64,000 bases of DNA from an uncultured Methylococcaceae bacterium. GTDB lineage: Bacteria > Pseudomonadota > Gammaproteobacteria > Methylococcales > Methylomonadaceae. The position numbers were made by a program, and so were the translations under genes. The notes beneath the pieces are model-generated. The model did not search any database, was not told the origin of the DNA, and worked only from the letters and a program-made list of their open reading frames with translations. Each line of letters begins with the position of its first letter. The first letter of the stretch is position 1. Location of the stretch: contig CAIYRS010000021.1 of NCBI GenBank assembly GCA_903928685.1, positions 43,648 to 107,647 on the forward strand, given 5' to 3'. This document shows positions 33,777 to 43,144 of this stretch, piece by piece.

Positions 33777-35190
33777 TGATCTCGTTGTTGATAAGGGGTA
33801 AAGTTATTTCCACGCAGGCACCGCCGTCGTGGTGGTTAAACAGCCTGATTTTACCGCCTAAGCGATTGATTGTGGAGTAAGTTAGGAATAAGCCGACACC
33901 TAGGCCGCGTTTTTTGCTGATAACTGGATGTTTGCCTGCCAAATCGGTGAGTTCTGGCGGCAGGCCTGCGCCAAAATCGCGGATGATGATGTGTAGTTCG
34001 TCTAAGCTCCAGCTGGCGTGGAAATCAATGCCTTTGTCGGTTGGTGAGGCTTCGGCGGCATTATTGAGGATGTTGATGATGGAGTGGGTGAGGGTGCGTT
34101 CGGCAATGATTTGGGCATCGCTGGCAACCCAACCATCGACAAAAAAGTTAAGTTTGGCGGCGGGTTTGTGGGTGCGCCACTGTTTGATGACTTCGTCGAT
34201 GTATTCGGTCAGTAAAATCATCCGCCCAGATTCTGCGCGCATTTCGCCAGCTGAAGCCGACATGACTGATAAGGCTTGTTTGCAGCGGTCGATTTGTTGT
34301 TGGATTATCAAGGTTTTTTCGTGCAAATCTGGGAAGCGGTGCTGCGGGTATTCTTGTTCCAATTCGTGGGCGACAATGGCGATAGTGCCCAGCGGTGTGC
34401 CCATATCGTGGGCGGCGCTGGCAGCTAAAGTGCCTAGCGACACCACCCGTTCATCGCGCAAGGCGTTTTCGCGCGCTTCTGCTAAGCTGCGTTCTTGGTT
34501 TCGCAGGGCGATTGCCAATTCAACCACAAAATAGGCGACCAAGCCCGCACTGAAAACAAAGCCAAACCACATACCAAATATATGCAGGTTGAAATAATGC
34601 CGATCGCTCATGGCGTGGGCTTGCTGCATCAGCTCGTAATTGCTGATTTCTTGGTACATGGAATGCTGGGTCGGCGCGTGTGGCTCTATCGCGGGCAGCG
34701 GGATGTTGAAGGTCATCAACACGGTGTACATGGTGGTGGTCAAAATCACCATATACCAAGCGTAAGACTGCGGCAGCATGATGGCGGTGATAATCACTGG
34801 CAATAAAAACACCCAGATGATGGGATTGGATGCGCCGCCTGTTAAATATAGAAGTAAGGTGATGGCGGCAACATCGACCACCAGTTGTGCAAATATTTCC
34901 GTTTCTGTTACTGGATCATCGGCTTGTAGGCGAATATGGGTATAAATATTGGCGGCTACCATAAGCAACACTATTAGCCAGAGTTGTTGTTCTGGTAAAT
35001 GAATTTTAAGGCCGAATGTGGAGAGGAAAATCAGCAAGGATTCGCTGAAAATCATTAGGTTTCTTAATATAAACAACCATCTAAGATTATGTAGAGCAGA
35101 ATATTCCGATTTTGGGGAAACGTGTGAAAACATGGTTTTTATAAGATTTGATGGTAAATAATGTGGTTTTTTTGTTTTCTGGGTTGACAA
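33751..35190 (-). CDS. regB: RegB-type redox-sensing histidine kinase
   Basis: The 479-residue protein has six membrane helices in the first 230 residues. The ubiquinone-site motif GGASNPIIWVFLLPV is at 118-132, the family H-box LGTLAASAAHDMGTPLG has the phospho-His at 261, and the redox-active cysteine is at 303 (DRCKQAL). A catalytic ATPase domain ending in GLGVGLFLTYSTINRLGG follows. RegB senses the quinone pool and passes phosphate to RegA. Upstream, 35191-35697 carries repeats and a plus-strand terminator. Confidence 0.94.
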   Translation of the reverse strand: MSTQKTKKPHYLPSNLIKTMFSHVSPKSEYSALHNLRWLFILRNLMIFSESLLIFLSTFGLKIHLPEQQLWLIVLLMVAANIYTHIRLQADDPVTETEIFAQLVVDVAAITLLLYLTGGASNPIIWVFLLPVIITAIMLPQSYAWYMVILTTTMYTVLMTFNIPLPAIEPHAPTQHSMYQEISNYELMQQAHAMSDRHYFNLHIFGMWFGFVFSAGLVAYFVVELAIALRNQERSLAEARENALRDERVVSLGTLAASAAHDMGTPLGTIAIVAHELEQEYPQHRFPDLHEKTLIIQQQIDRCKQALSVMSASAGEMRAESGRMILLTEYIDEVIKQWRTHKPAAKLNFFVDGWVASDAQIIAERTLTHSIINILNNAAEASPTDKGIDFHASWSLDELHIIIRDFGAGLPPELTDLAGKHPVISKKRGLGVGLFLTYSTINRLGGKIRLFNHHDGGACVEITLPLINNEISDDQSGIG

Positions 35191-35328
35191 AAACGGATTT
35201 TACGGCAGCAACTGCGACAATATGTCACATTTTTATTTGCCTTATACCTCGGTATTATTAACCTAACTTTTAGGCTCTTATGAGCTTTATGCTGAAAGTT
35301 GCGTTATATCCTTCCTAAATTACTCTCT

Positions 35329-35360
35329 AAGGCGGCCTTTTTTAAGACTGCCTTTTTTTT
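35329..35360 (+). terminator. Plus-strand terminator without an annotated gene upstream
   Basis: AAGGCGGCCTT, a short T loop, AAGACTGCCTT and then a T-run ending at 35360: an intrinsic terminator on the plus strand in the regB-msrA gap. The upstream neighbour regB is on the minus strand, so it could end a small RNA transcribed from about 35190-35320. Confidence 0.5.
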
Positions 35361-35380
35361 GCCCGCAAATAACTCAAATG

Positions 35381-35629
35381 CTGACGTTACGCAGTAACGT
35401 GTTTTTCTCCCGTTTGCCGCGTCGAGCACCGGAGTATTTGTCGGGAACAGCCCGAAGGGGTGCGGCATGGATGCCGCACGGCGGCAGATGGGCAAGAAGC
35501 CCATTCTGCCGTCCCCCGACAAATGCGAGGAGCGCAAGACATGAGCGGCAATCGGGCCGCCTTTTCTTTGGCTACTTTCTTTTGGCGGCGCAAAAGAAAG
35601 TAGCTCGCCTTCGGGTGCGAGAACCCGAT
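35381..35629. repeat. Long intergenic repeat, copy 1 (with 100-bp hairpin insert)
   Basis: CTGACGTTACGCAGTAACGT is at 35381-35400 and a 116-bp block at 35514-35629 contains the hairpin GCTACTTTCTTTTG / CAAAAGAAAGTAGC. Both blocks recur at 63688-63836. Between them this copy has an extra 100 bases that fold on ATTTGTCGGG (35436-35445) and CCCGACAAAT (35515-35524). Non-coding, despite open frames running through it. Confidence 0.85.
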
Positions 35630-35697
35630 CAGAAAAACTGTCGCGATAGCGACTCAGCATCAATTTCAAATCGCAGAAATTATTTGCGTAACATTCG

Positions 35698-36330
35698 TTA
35701 GCTGTAACAAACACCCAAGCCTCCCAAGCCGCAATAACCATTCGGTTCTTTGGCGAGATATTGTTGGTGATAATCTTCTGCATAATAAAATTCGGTCGCA
35801 GGCAAAATTTCTGTGGTTATCTGCCAGTATCCTGCTTGTGAGAGCTGGGTTTGGTAAGCGTCTTTGGAAGCCATTGCCTGTTCCTGTTGTGCTTCGGTGA
35901 AGGTGTATATGCCTGAACGGTATTGTGTGCCGATGTCATTGCCTTGGCGCATACCTTGGGTGGGGTTGTGGCTTTCCCAAAATAGTTTCAGCAAATCACT
36001 GTAAGCCACGAGCGCGGGGTCGTAAATGACTTTAACGACTTCATTGTGGCCTGTTAACCCGGTGCATAATTCATCGTAAGTTAAATTGGGCGTGTAGCCA
36101 CCTGTATAGCCAACGGCGGTGCTGAAAATATGGGGGAATTGCCAAAACTTACGTTCCGCCCCCCAAAAACAGCCCATGCCAAACAAGGCTTGTTGTAAAT
36201 GGGCAGGAAACGGCGGCGCTATCGGGTTGCCCGTCACATAATGACGGTTATGGATAGGCATGGATTTGTCGCGACCGGGCAGGGCTTCGGAAGGCTTGGG
36301 CATGACGGCTTTTTTACTGGAGAAAAGCAT
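35698..36330 (-). CDS. msrA: Peptide methionine sulfoxide reductase MsrA
   Basis: The 210-residue protein reduces methionine-S-sulfoxide in proteins. Visible are the catalytic [13 protein letters not shown] (active Cys) followed by [32 protein letters not shown], and the resolving cysteines at the C terminus ([14 protein letters not shown]). The frame is open 71 codons upstream, through a region that is not conserved and overlaps the divergent hslO start, so I use the ATG at 36330 ([13 protein letters not shown]). The gene is divergent from hslO, another oxidative stress gene, with a 94-base shared promoter region, which suggests joint control. Confidence 0.93.
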   Translation of the reverse strand: MLFSSKKAVMPKPSEALPGRDKSMPIHNRHYVTGNPIAPPFPAHLQQALFGMGCFWGAERKFWQFPHIFSTAVGYTGGYTPNLTYDELCTGLTGHNEVVKVIYDPALVAYSDLLKLFWESHNPTQGMRQGNDIGTQYRSGIYTFTEAQQEQAMASKDAYQTQLSQAGYWQITTEILPATEFYYAEDYHQQYLAKEPNGYCGLGGLGVCYS

Positions 36331-36424
36331 GGCGATCTCACAAGTTAGTAGGGTTAAAAACCTTAAAACACGTTCTTGGGTGTTACTCTCGATTATAATA
36401 ACGCCAAAACACAACGAGAATATC

Positions 36425-37294
36425 ATGATAAAACAAGATTGTTTACGCCGATTTTTGTTCACCGAGCTAGGCGTGCGTGGCGAATGGGTGAATTTGACCA
36501 ACAGTTGGCAAACTGCCAAACAGCACCAAGTAGCGGATGGCATTATTCAGCAGCAATTGGGGCAAGCATTAGCGGCGGTGGTGATGTTGGCTGGCACCAT
36601 TAAGTTTAATGGCTCTATGATTCTGCAAGCACAAGGCGATGGCGCGGTGCGTACTCTAGTGGCACAAGCGACCCATGATTTAAAAATTCGTGGTTTGGTC
36701 AGGGCGAATGACGCGGTTGAAGGCACAACATTGCCGGATTTATATGGCGAAGGCCGTTTGGTATTGACCATAGACCAAGCCCAAGGCGACCCATATCAAG
36801 GAATAGTCGCTTTAGAAGGTGATAACTTAGCAGCGGCTTTAGAAACTTATTTTAGCCAATCGGAACAATTAAAAACCCGATTGTGGCTGTTTGCCAATGA
36901 AACCCATGCGGCGGGCTTGTTATTGCAAGAGCTTCCGGCGCAACAACATTTTAAGGCCGATTGGGAGCGCATCGAAATATTGGCGGACACCATCACAGAA
37001 GCGGAATTGCTTACTTTGGATGCGGAGCAGGTATTGCATAGACTATTCCACGAAGAACAAGTGCGCTTGTTTGACCCAGAAGCGGTTGTTTTTCAATGTG
37101 CGTGTTCCCGGTCCAGAATTGAGCGGACTTTACGGGCTTTAGGCCGTGAGGAATTGGAAAGCATTCTCCACGAGCGTGAAACCATTGAAGTTGCTTGCGA
37201 ATTTTGTGGCGCGGAATACGTCTTTGACCGGATCGATACCGAAACCTTATTAGCCAAAGAAGGCATCAGCCATGAATCGCAAACCAAACATTAA
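36425..37294 (+). CDS. hslO: Redox-regulated chaperone Hsp33
   Basis: The 289-residue protein starts at the ATG at 36425 ([22 protein letters not shown], the usual Hsp33 N terminus). The C terminus has the zinc-binding redox switch, CAC in [15 protein letters not shown] and CEFC in [13 protein letters not shown], four cysteines that form disulfides under oxidation and turn on the holdase. It acts in the cytoplasm on unfolding proteins during oxidative and heat stress. Its last 23 bases overlap the next lipoprotein gene, so the two are translationally coupled. Confidence 0.95.
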   Translation: MIKQDCLRRFLFTELGVRGEWVNLTNSWQTAKQHQVADGIIQQQLGQALAAVVMLAGTIKFNGSMILQAQGDGAVRTLVAQATHDLKIRGLVRANDAVEGTTLPDLYGEGRLVLTIDQAQGDPYQGIVALEGDNLAAALETYFSQSEQLKTRLWLFANETHAAGLLLQELPAQQHFKADWERIEILADTITEAELLTLDAEQVLHRLFHEEQVRLFDPEAVVFQCACSRSRIERTLRALGREELESILHERETIEVACEFCGAEYVFDRIDTETLLAKEGISHESQTKH

Positions 37295-38030
37295 TTTTCG
37301 CCGGATAACCTTGTTATTGCTGGTATTAAGCCTTACTGGCTGTATGTACTGGCTGCGGGCTTATCAAGTGTATTTGCAAATGAGTGAGTTTGACCGCTAT
37401 TTCAGTGTGGAGGTAAACAAAAACTTTACCCTGCATTTTAAAGACCCGATTTTATACAACACCGATTTTATCGACTTATCCAATGTTTATCCCAGTGAAG
37501 ATAACCCCAGCAAAGACGGGCGGGTATCGCGCTACTGGTTTCGTAAAGTTGATGCTGATAAAAAAGTCATCCAGCCGGAAGTGAAGTTTTATTCGGAATT
37601 GGCTTTTAATAAAGACAAAAAATTGGTCGCTTGGTCGTTTTCATCGCTGTTTTTAGAAATAGCCCCACCGGAATTATTGGAAATTTCCTTACGCTCCATT
37701 GCTGGCGGCAAAATTGATAAAGATAAAAAGCAACTGAAAGCAGACACCGACAAAATCGGCAAAATCTCTACCGAGTTACCGAAAAAAGCCCATATTTTAG
37801 CCAAATTGGGTGAGCCGCTGGAAATCAAGGATGAGAAGGAACAGGAGATTTACATCTACCATTTCTTATTGGATACCCCAAGGATAGAAGAAGGCCACGA
37901 GGCCAATGCCCTTAACGAAGTTAAATTAAGCTTCGATAAAAACACCCAAGAAATGTTTAATATGGCGGGCAATTTTGCGGGTTTGAAAGTTTCCATTGAT
38001 TACCGGAAATTCATCAATCCCAAAAAATAG
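37272..38030 (+). CDS. Lipoprotein of unknown function, coupled to hslO
   Basis: The 252-residue product starts [20 protein letters not shown] and continues to the lipobox LTGC, so it is lipidated at Cys24. The mature part is rich in charged residues and beta-strand-like segments (FTLHFKDPILYN, VKFYSELAFNKDKK, IYIYHFLLD); no catalytic motif or known domain was seen. It overlaps hslO by 23 bases, so it should be expressed with it. It ends about 80 bases before the convergent ftsZ stop. Function unknown. Confidence 0.78.
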   Translation: MNRKPNINFRRITLLLLVLSLTGCMYWLRAYQVYLQMSEFDRYFSVEVNKNFTLHFKDPILYNTDFIDLSNVYPSEDNPSKDGRVSRYWFRKVDADKKVIQPEVKFYSELAFNKDKKLVAWSFSSLFLEIAPPELLEISLRSIAGGKIDKDKKQLKADTDKIGKISTELPKKAHILAKLGEPLEIKDEKEQEIYIYHFLLDTPRIEEGHEANALNEVKLSFDKNTQEMFNMAGNFAGLKVSIDYRKFINPKK

Positions 38031-38047
38031 CGGTATTGCGGGTAGTT

Positions 38048-38089
38048 TTCGCGGGACGGGAGCGATTAAACATCGCCCCCTCGCGGAAA
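38048..38089. terminator. Hairpin between convergent lipoprotein gene and ftsZ
   Basis: GCGGGACGGGAGCGAT and ATCGCCCCCTCGCGG pair with bulges around TAAAC, in the gap between converging stop codons. There is no T-run; terminator by position. Confidence 0.4.
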
Positions 38090-38114
38090 GCACTAGACAC
38101 GTGCAGTGATAGGC

Positions 38115-39302
38115 TTAATCAGCCTGTCTTCTTAAAAATGCTGGAATATCCAGATAATCTAAATCCACTTCTTTTTTCGGCTGTGCGCCAAAACGTTTTT
38201 CTTTGTTTTCTGGTTTGCTTTCACTGCCAGTTACGCTTCTGTCACGACGGTGGATGGCTGGTTTGTCAAAGTCATCGTAGTTGGTAATCGTGGCAGTGTT
38301 GTTTGAGCCTCTTTGCATCTTAATGGGTGCTTTTACGGCTAAAGGCGGTAAACCCATGCCAGTTGCAACCACAGTTACGCGGATTTCATCGCCTAAATCT
38401 GGATCAATTGCCATGCCGATTTTGATGATGGCTTCTTCAGAAGCGAAATCGTGGACGATACGGCCGATTTCATCAAATTCCGCCATACCCATATCAGCCG
38501 CAGTCACGTTGACCAGAATACCGCGCGCACCTTGCAGGTTGATGTCTTCCAACAGCGGGCATTTAATGGCTTCTTCAGCGGCTGAGCGGGCGCGTTGTTC
38601 GCCAGAAGCAGAGCCAATACCCATAATTGCCGCACCCATACCAGACATAACGGTTCTTACGTCAGCAAAGTCGACGTTAATCATGCCTGGATGTACGATT
38701 AATTCGGTAATGCCTTGTACCGCGTTTAATAAGACGTCATTGGCGGCTTTAAATGCGTTCATCAATGAAACGTTTTCACCTAAAACCGCTAGCAGTTTTT
38801 GGTTAGGGATGGTGATTAAGGAATCCACATAACGCTCCAATTCCATCACGCCTTGTTCAGCAACCATTTGTTTCTTTTTGCCTTCAAACAAGAACGGTTT
38901 GGTGACCACGGCAATGGTTAAAATGCCCATTTCCCGCGCGATTTCGGCAATCACCGGAATAGCACCAGTACCAGTACCGCCACCCATGCCAGCAGTCAAA
39001 AACACCATGTCGGCACCTTGTAAAACTTCTTTGATGCGCTCTTTATTTTCAATCGCGGCACTTTTACCGATGTCAGGATTGGTGCCTGCGCCCAAACCTT
39101 TGGTCAGTTCCACGCCCAATTGAATGATGGTGCCAACATTCAATTTGCGTAAGGCTTGTGCGTCAGTATTTGCACAAATAAATTCCACGCCTTCAATGTT
39201 GCTATCCACCATGTGGTTAACGGCATTGCTGCCGCCACCGCCTACACCAATCACTTTGATGACGGCAGTTTCACTATACATATCAACTAGTTCATATTTC
39301 AT
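38115..39302 (-). CDS. ftsZ: Cell division GTPase FtsZ
   Basis: The 395-residue tubulin homologue polymerises into the Z ring. The N-terminal domain shows VIGVGGGGSNAVNHM and the tubulin signature GGGTGTGAIPVIAEIAREM; the T7 loop region follows (PGMINVDFADVRTVM). A charged linker leads to the C-terminal peptide DYLDIPAFLRRQAD, which binds FtsA and ZipA. It is the last gene of the dcw cluster, 35 bases after ftsA. The usual following gene lpxC is not here; instead there is a convergent lipoprotein gene. Confidence 0.98.
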   Translation of the reverse strand: MKYELVDMYSETAVIKVIGVGGGGSNAVNHMVDSNIEGVEFICANTDAQALRKLNVGTIIQLGVELTKGLGAGTNPDIGKSAAIENKERIKEVLQGADMVFLTAGMGGGTGTGAIPVIAEIAREMGILTIAVVTKPFLFEGKKKQMVAEQGVMELERYVDSLITIPNQKLLAVLGENVSLMNAFKAANDVLLNAVQGITELIVHPGMINVDFADVRTVMSGMGAAIMGIGSASGEQRARSAAEEAIKCPLLEDINLQGARGILVNVTAADMGMAEFDEIGRIVHDFASEEAIIKIGMAIDPDLGDEIRVTVVATGMGLPPLAVKAPIKMQRGSNNTATITNYDDFDKPAIHRRDRSVTGSESKPENKEKRFGAQPKKEVDLDYLDIPAFLRRQAD

Positions 39303-39337
39303 TGTCCTGCCCTCTTCATTAGAATTAAAATCATTGT

Positions 39338-40564
39338 TTATAAGTTGCCTTGAACCCAGTTTTTCATTTTCTGAAAAAAGCTACCTTGTTCTGTGTCAGT
39401 GGTTTTTGCTATACCCTGATGCTCTTTACCGTAAATCAATAAACCCACCCCTGTGGAATACATTGGATTTCTGGTTACTTCTGTCAGTCCAGTTACATTT
39501 TCTGGGCCACCCATACGAACCGGCATGTGGAAAATTTCTTCTGCCAATTCGATTAGTCCTTTTACTTTTGAACTGCCGCCAGTCAAAACAATGCCAGCGG
39601 CGATCAATTCTTCATTACCGCTGCGGCGCAGTTCTGATTGCACTAATAGCATCAGTTCTTCGTAGCGCGGTTCAATAATTTCTGCCAGGTTTTGCATGGA
39701 GATTTTGCGTGGCGCCCGGTCGCCAATGCTAGGCACATCTATCGTGCCTTCCACGTTTGCCATTTGTGTTAATGCACAAGCGTATTTTTGTTTAATGTCT
39801 TCGGCGTTGATGGTCGGTGTGCGTAACGCGACCGCGATGTCATTGGTGACTTGGTCGCCAGCGATTGGAATGACCGCTGTGTGTTTAATCGCGCCTTCCA
39901 CAAAAATAGCGATGTCGGTGGTGCCGCCACCCATATCAATCAAGCATACGCCCAATTCTTTTTCGTCTTCGGTCAGCACGGCGTTGCAAGAGGCTAACTG
40001 TTCCAAAACGATGTCTTCAACTTCCAAGCCACAGCGGCGGATACATTTAATGATGTTTTGCGAGGCGCTGACGCTGCCTGTGACCATGTGAACTTTGGCT
40101 TCCAAGCGGATGCCGGACATGCCAATCGGCTCTTTAATGCCGTCTTGCAAGTCGATAATGAATTCTTGCGGCAAGATGTGCAGGATTTTTTGGTCTGCCG
40201 GAATCGCCATCGCCCGTGCGGAATCAATTACGCGGTCAATATCGTATTGGGTGACTTCTTTATCTTTTATGGCAACCACGCCGTGCGAGTTCAAGCTTTT
40301 AATATGGCTACCCGCGATGCCTGCAAATACTGATTTTATTTGGCAGCCCGCCATCAGTTCCGCTTCTTCTATGGCGCGTTGGATCGATTGGACAGTGGAT
40401 TCCAAATTCACTACCACGCCTTTTTTCAGCCCGCGAGAGATGGATTTGCCGATGCCGATAACTTCGATATTGCCGTCGCTGGTAATTTCGCCAACCACCG
40501 CCGCCACTTTAGAAGTGCCGATGTCCAAGCCCACGATTAAGTTACGTTCTGTTTTCTTAGCCAT
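39338..40564 (-). CDS. ftsA: Cell division protein FtsA
   Basis: The 408-residue actin-like ATPase anchors FtsZ to the membrane. Visible are NLIVGLDIGTSKVAAVVGE (phosphate-1), IDMGGGTTDIAIFVEGA (phosphate-2), GIVLTGGSSKVKGLIELAEEIF (adenosine motif) and an amphipathic C-terminal helix (FFQKMKNWVQGNL) that acts as the membrane anchor. It sits between ftsQ (9 bases) and ftsZ in the standard order. Confidence 0.97.
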   Translation of the reverse strand: MAKKTERNLIVGLDIGTSKVAAVVGEITSDGNIEVIGIGKSISRGLKKGVVVNLESTVQSIQRAIEEAELMAGCQIKSVFAGIAGSHIKSLNSHGVVAIKDKEVTQYDIDRVIDSARAMAIPADQKILHILPQEFIIDLQDGIKEPIGMSGIRLEAKVHMVTGSVSASQNIIKCIRRCGLEVEDIVLEQLASCNAVLTEDEKELGVCLIDMGGGTTDIAIFVEGAIKHTAVIPIAGDQVTNDIAVALRTPTINAEDIKQKYACALTQMANVEGTIDVPSIGDRAPRKISMQNLAEIIEPRYEELMLLVQSELRRSGNEELIAAGIVLTGGSSKVKGLIELAEEIFHMPVRMGGPENVTGLTEVTRNPMYSTGVGLLIYGKEHQGIAKTTDTEQGSFFQKMKNWVQGNL

Positions 40565-40573
40565 TTTTTTGCT

Positions 40574-41353
40574 CTATTGCTTTTCTGCTTCAACTGGGTG
40601 ATTGGGGTTGGCGCTGCCTGTCCAGTCGATTTCCGGGGTATCCGGTTTCCAAGAAACCGCATAACCATTTGGGTAGCGTAGATCGACCACAGCCATTGCT
40701 TGTATTTGTTCCGGTGTCAGCACCGACAGGGTTTTTAAAAACCGCTGTAATTTTTTTAATTGTTCATCGCGGCCCAACAATATTTCTAGCCCGGTTGTTA
40801 ATTTTATTTTCCACGACCAGCGATCATTGATATGGAACTCTGTCAAGCTAATTGATTGGTCCGATAACGCAGTTGTGACGCCCTTCATGATTTCCAATGT
40901 TTTCAGTTGCTGGTCTTTAGGGCCTGTGACTATCATTAGCTGGGAAAACTCGTTTATGTCTTTGGGCGTAAAAATAACGCCTTGTTCAGTCACCAAACTA
41001 TTTTCTCCCCAACGTACAAAGGGAATTTTTTCTTCCACTTTAATATCGATGGTGTCAGGCCAAATCCTTTTGATGGCGACGGTTTTCACCCAAGGCAAGT
41101 CGCCAACCACTTGTTGTATCGTTGGCATATCGGCCTCCAGAAAGCCCGTGCTTACCCAAGGCATCAATACTTCTTGCAGCTCTTCCCTTTTTAAATGCTG
41201 GAAAATCCCTTCAACCCGGACAAATTTTATCGGTAAGGAAGACACTTTAATTTTGATGTCTGATAACCGTGTCGGTAATTTGTTATTTACCGATAACACC
41301 GCTACCGTTACCAATAACAGCACCAAGATAATTTTGCCGCCGATCTTAGCCAT
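40574..41353 (-). CDS. ftsQ: Cell division protein FtsQ
   Basis: A 259-residue bitopic inner-membrane protein: the single N-terminal helix (IILVLLLVTVAVLSV, about residues 8-22) is followed by a periplasmic POTRA domain (VRVEGIFQHLKREELQEVLMPWV ...) and the beta domain. FtsQ bridges early and late divisome proteins through FtsB and FtsL. It starts directly after the murB-ddl gene with no gap (stop at 41354), in the normal ddlB-ftsQ-ftsA-ftsZ order. Confidence 0.95.
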   Translation of the reverse strand: MAKIGGKIILVLLLVTVAVLSVNNKLPTRLSDIKIKVSSLPIKFVRVEGIFQHLKREELQEVLMPWVSTGFLEADMPTIQQVVGDLPWVKTVAIKRIWPDTIDIKVEEKIPFVRWGENSLVTEQGVIFTPKDINEFSQLMIVTGPKDQQLKTLEIMKGVTTALSDQSISLTEFHINDRWSWKIKLTTGLEILLGRDEQLKKLQRFLKTLSVLTPEQIQAMAVVDLRYPNGYAVSWKPDTPEIDWTGSANPNHPVEAEKQ

Positions 41354-43144
41354 TTAGACGAGACTGGTGGCCAGTATGCGCCAAACCAATTCATCAAAAT
41401 CCAAACCTGCTTGTTTTGCCGCCATTGGCACTAAGCTGTGGTCAGTCATTCCTGGAACGGTATTGATTTCAATCAATTGATATTGCCCGTTATCATCAAT
41501 AAACACGTCTACCCTTGCCCAGCCTTTAATGCCGATGATTTGCCCAGCAGCGACTGCCAATGCTTGCAATTCTTGTTCCTCAACTTCACCTAAGCCGCAA
41601 GGGCAGTGATATTGGGTGGTAGTGGCGTGGTATTTGGCTTGGTAATCGTAAAACGCATTTGGCGTTTGCAAACGGATTACTGGCAGTGCTTGCCCATCCA
41701 ATAAACCCACCGTGTATTCTTTACCTGTCACCCAGCGTTCTGCGTAGACATCACAAGCGAATTCTGCGGCGACCGCCAAGGCTTGAACCAATTCCTCACG
41801 GTTGTTGGCCTTGCTCATGCCGATACTTGAGCCTTCTTCCGCTGGTTTAACGATGACTGGAAAACCTAGCTCGGCGATGCAGCTATCAATATCGTTTTCA
41901 TTTTTCAGCAACACCCATTTTGGTGTAACTAAGCCAGCACCTTGCCAGCACAGTTTGGTACGGAGCTTGTCCATTGCCAACGCCGAAGCCAACACGCCAC
42001 TACCTGTGTAAGGAATGCCCATGATAGAAAGCATGGCTTGCAGTACGCCGTCTTCGCCGCCACGTCCGTGGATAATATTGAAAACCCGGTCTACTTGCAG
42101 ATTTTGCATGGCTTCGATAGGGCTACCAGTCACATCGACAGCAACTACATCAACACCACGGTTTTGCAAGGCTTTAAAAACCGCTGCGCCACTTCTAAGG
42201 GAAACTTCCCGCTCGGCAGCTGTGCCGCCCATCAAAACGGCGACCCGACCAAATTGTTTTGGGTCGTTATTGAATGCCGGTTCCCCTACCATACGCACCT
42301 CAGTTTGCAATACAACGCCATGAATTTCCTCTACTTTAGATCGGACGTAATAAATTAATTGTTCAAGTTCTGCTGCCGTCGCCTTACCAGTATTAACGAT
42401 AAAATTGGCGTGTTTTTCGGAGACACAAGCCCCGCCAATGGCATAGCCTTTTAAGCCAGATTGCTCTATTAACCGTGCGGCAAAATCGCCTGGTGGGTTA
42501 ATAAATACCGAGCCACAGCTAGGCTGGTTGGTCGGTTGGCTTTTTGCCCGCTGTTCCAGCAAGGCTTTTATTTTTTGTTGGCTGGCGATACTGTCGCCTG
42601 CGCTTAATTGTAAATTGGCAGATAAAAACCATTCATCATCGTGGCCTTTTACGCTGCGGTAAGCCAAGGTGAAATCTTCCGCTGTCCTTACCGTGATTTG
42701 CCCTTGGCGATTTAACATTTCCACTTGTTTGACGATAGGCCAGGTTTCCCCGCCGAATGCGCCTGCGTTCATCTTTAATGCACCGCCCATTGTGCCTGGG
42801 ATGCCAGCTAAAAACTCTGCGCCTGTTAAGCCTAATTCGCTACAGAAACGTGCAACTAAAGCACAAGGTACGCCAACTTCTACATAAATAGAGCTATCTT
42901 CGGCCAGGTGCATGGTTTTTAGGCGGTTTTTAGTGTTAATTACCGTACCGCGTATGCCGCCATCGCGTACTAATAAATTGCTGCCCAAACCCATCCAAAA
43001 TAGCGGTTCATCAGTGGGCAAGGCTTTTATAAAACTAACCAAATCGGTGCGGTCGTGAGGGATGTAGAGTTTATCCGCTGGGCCGCCGACCCGCCAACTG
43101 GTGTATTTCGCCAGATTTTCGTTAAACAGCAACCGTCCTTGCAT
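41354..43144 (-). CDS. murB-ddl: MurB-Ddl fusion: UDP-MurNAc dehydrogenase and D-Ala-D-Ala ligase
   Basis: One uninterrupted frame of 596 residues encodes two enzymes. Residues 1 to about 288 are MurB: TSWRVGGPADKL, GLGSNLLVRDGG, GIPGTMGGALKMNAGAFGGE, the Ser of SCGSVFINP and the C-terminal EVRMVGE; it reduces enolpyruvyl-UDP-GlcNAc using FAD and NADPH. From about residue 297 it is D-alanine-D-alanine ligase: RVAVLMGGTAAEREVSL, HGRGGEDG, VKPAEEGSSIGMSK and EINTVPGMTDHSLVP. The join is only about 8 residues (PAFNNDPKQ). In most relatives these are adjacent genes, murB then ddlB. It overlaps the murC stop by one base. Both halves have all their motifs, so both should be active. Confidence 0.95.
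   Translation of the reverse strand: MQGRLLFNENLAKYTSWRVGGPADKLYIPHDRTDLVSFIKALPTDEPLFWMGLGSNLLVRDGGIRGTVINTKNRLKTMHLAEDSSIYVEVGVPCALVARFCSELGLTGAEFLAGIPGTMGGALKMNAGAFGGETWPIVKQVEMLNRQGQITVRTAEDFTLAYRSVKGHDDEWFLSANLQLSAGDSIASQQKIKALLEQRAKSQPTNQPSCGSVFINPPGDFAARLIEQSGLKGYAIGGACVSEKHANFIVNTGKATAAELEQLIYYVRSKVEEIHGVVLQTEVRMVGEPAFNNDPKQFGRVAVLMGGTAAEREVSLRSGAAVFKALQNRGVDVVAVDVTGSPIEAMQNLQVDRVFNIIHGRGGEDGVLQAMLSIMGIPYTGSGVLASALAMDKLRTKLCWQGAGLVTPKWVLLKNENDIDSCIAELGFPVIVKPAEEGSSIGMSKANNREELVQALAVAAEFACDVYAERWVTGKEYTVGLLDGQALPVIRLQTPNAFYDYQAKYHATTTQYHCPCGLGEVEEQELQALAVAAGQIIGIKGWARVDVFIDDNGQYQLIEINTVPGMTDHSLVPMAAKQAGLDFDELVWRILATSLV

Noticed and set aside
35304..35783. 159-codon open frame across the regB-msrA gap
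   Set aside because: Runs through the long intergenic repeat; its protein sequence is repeat translation.
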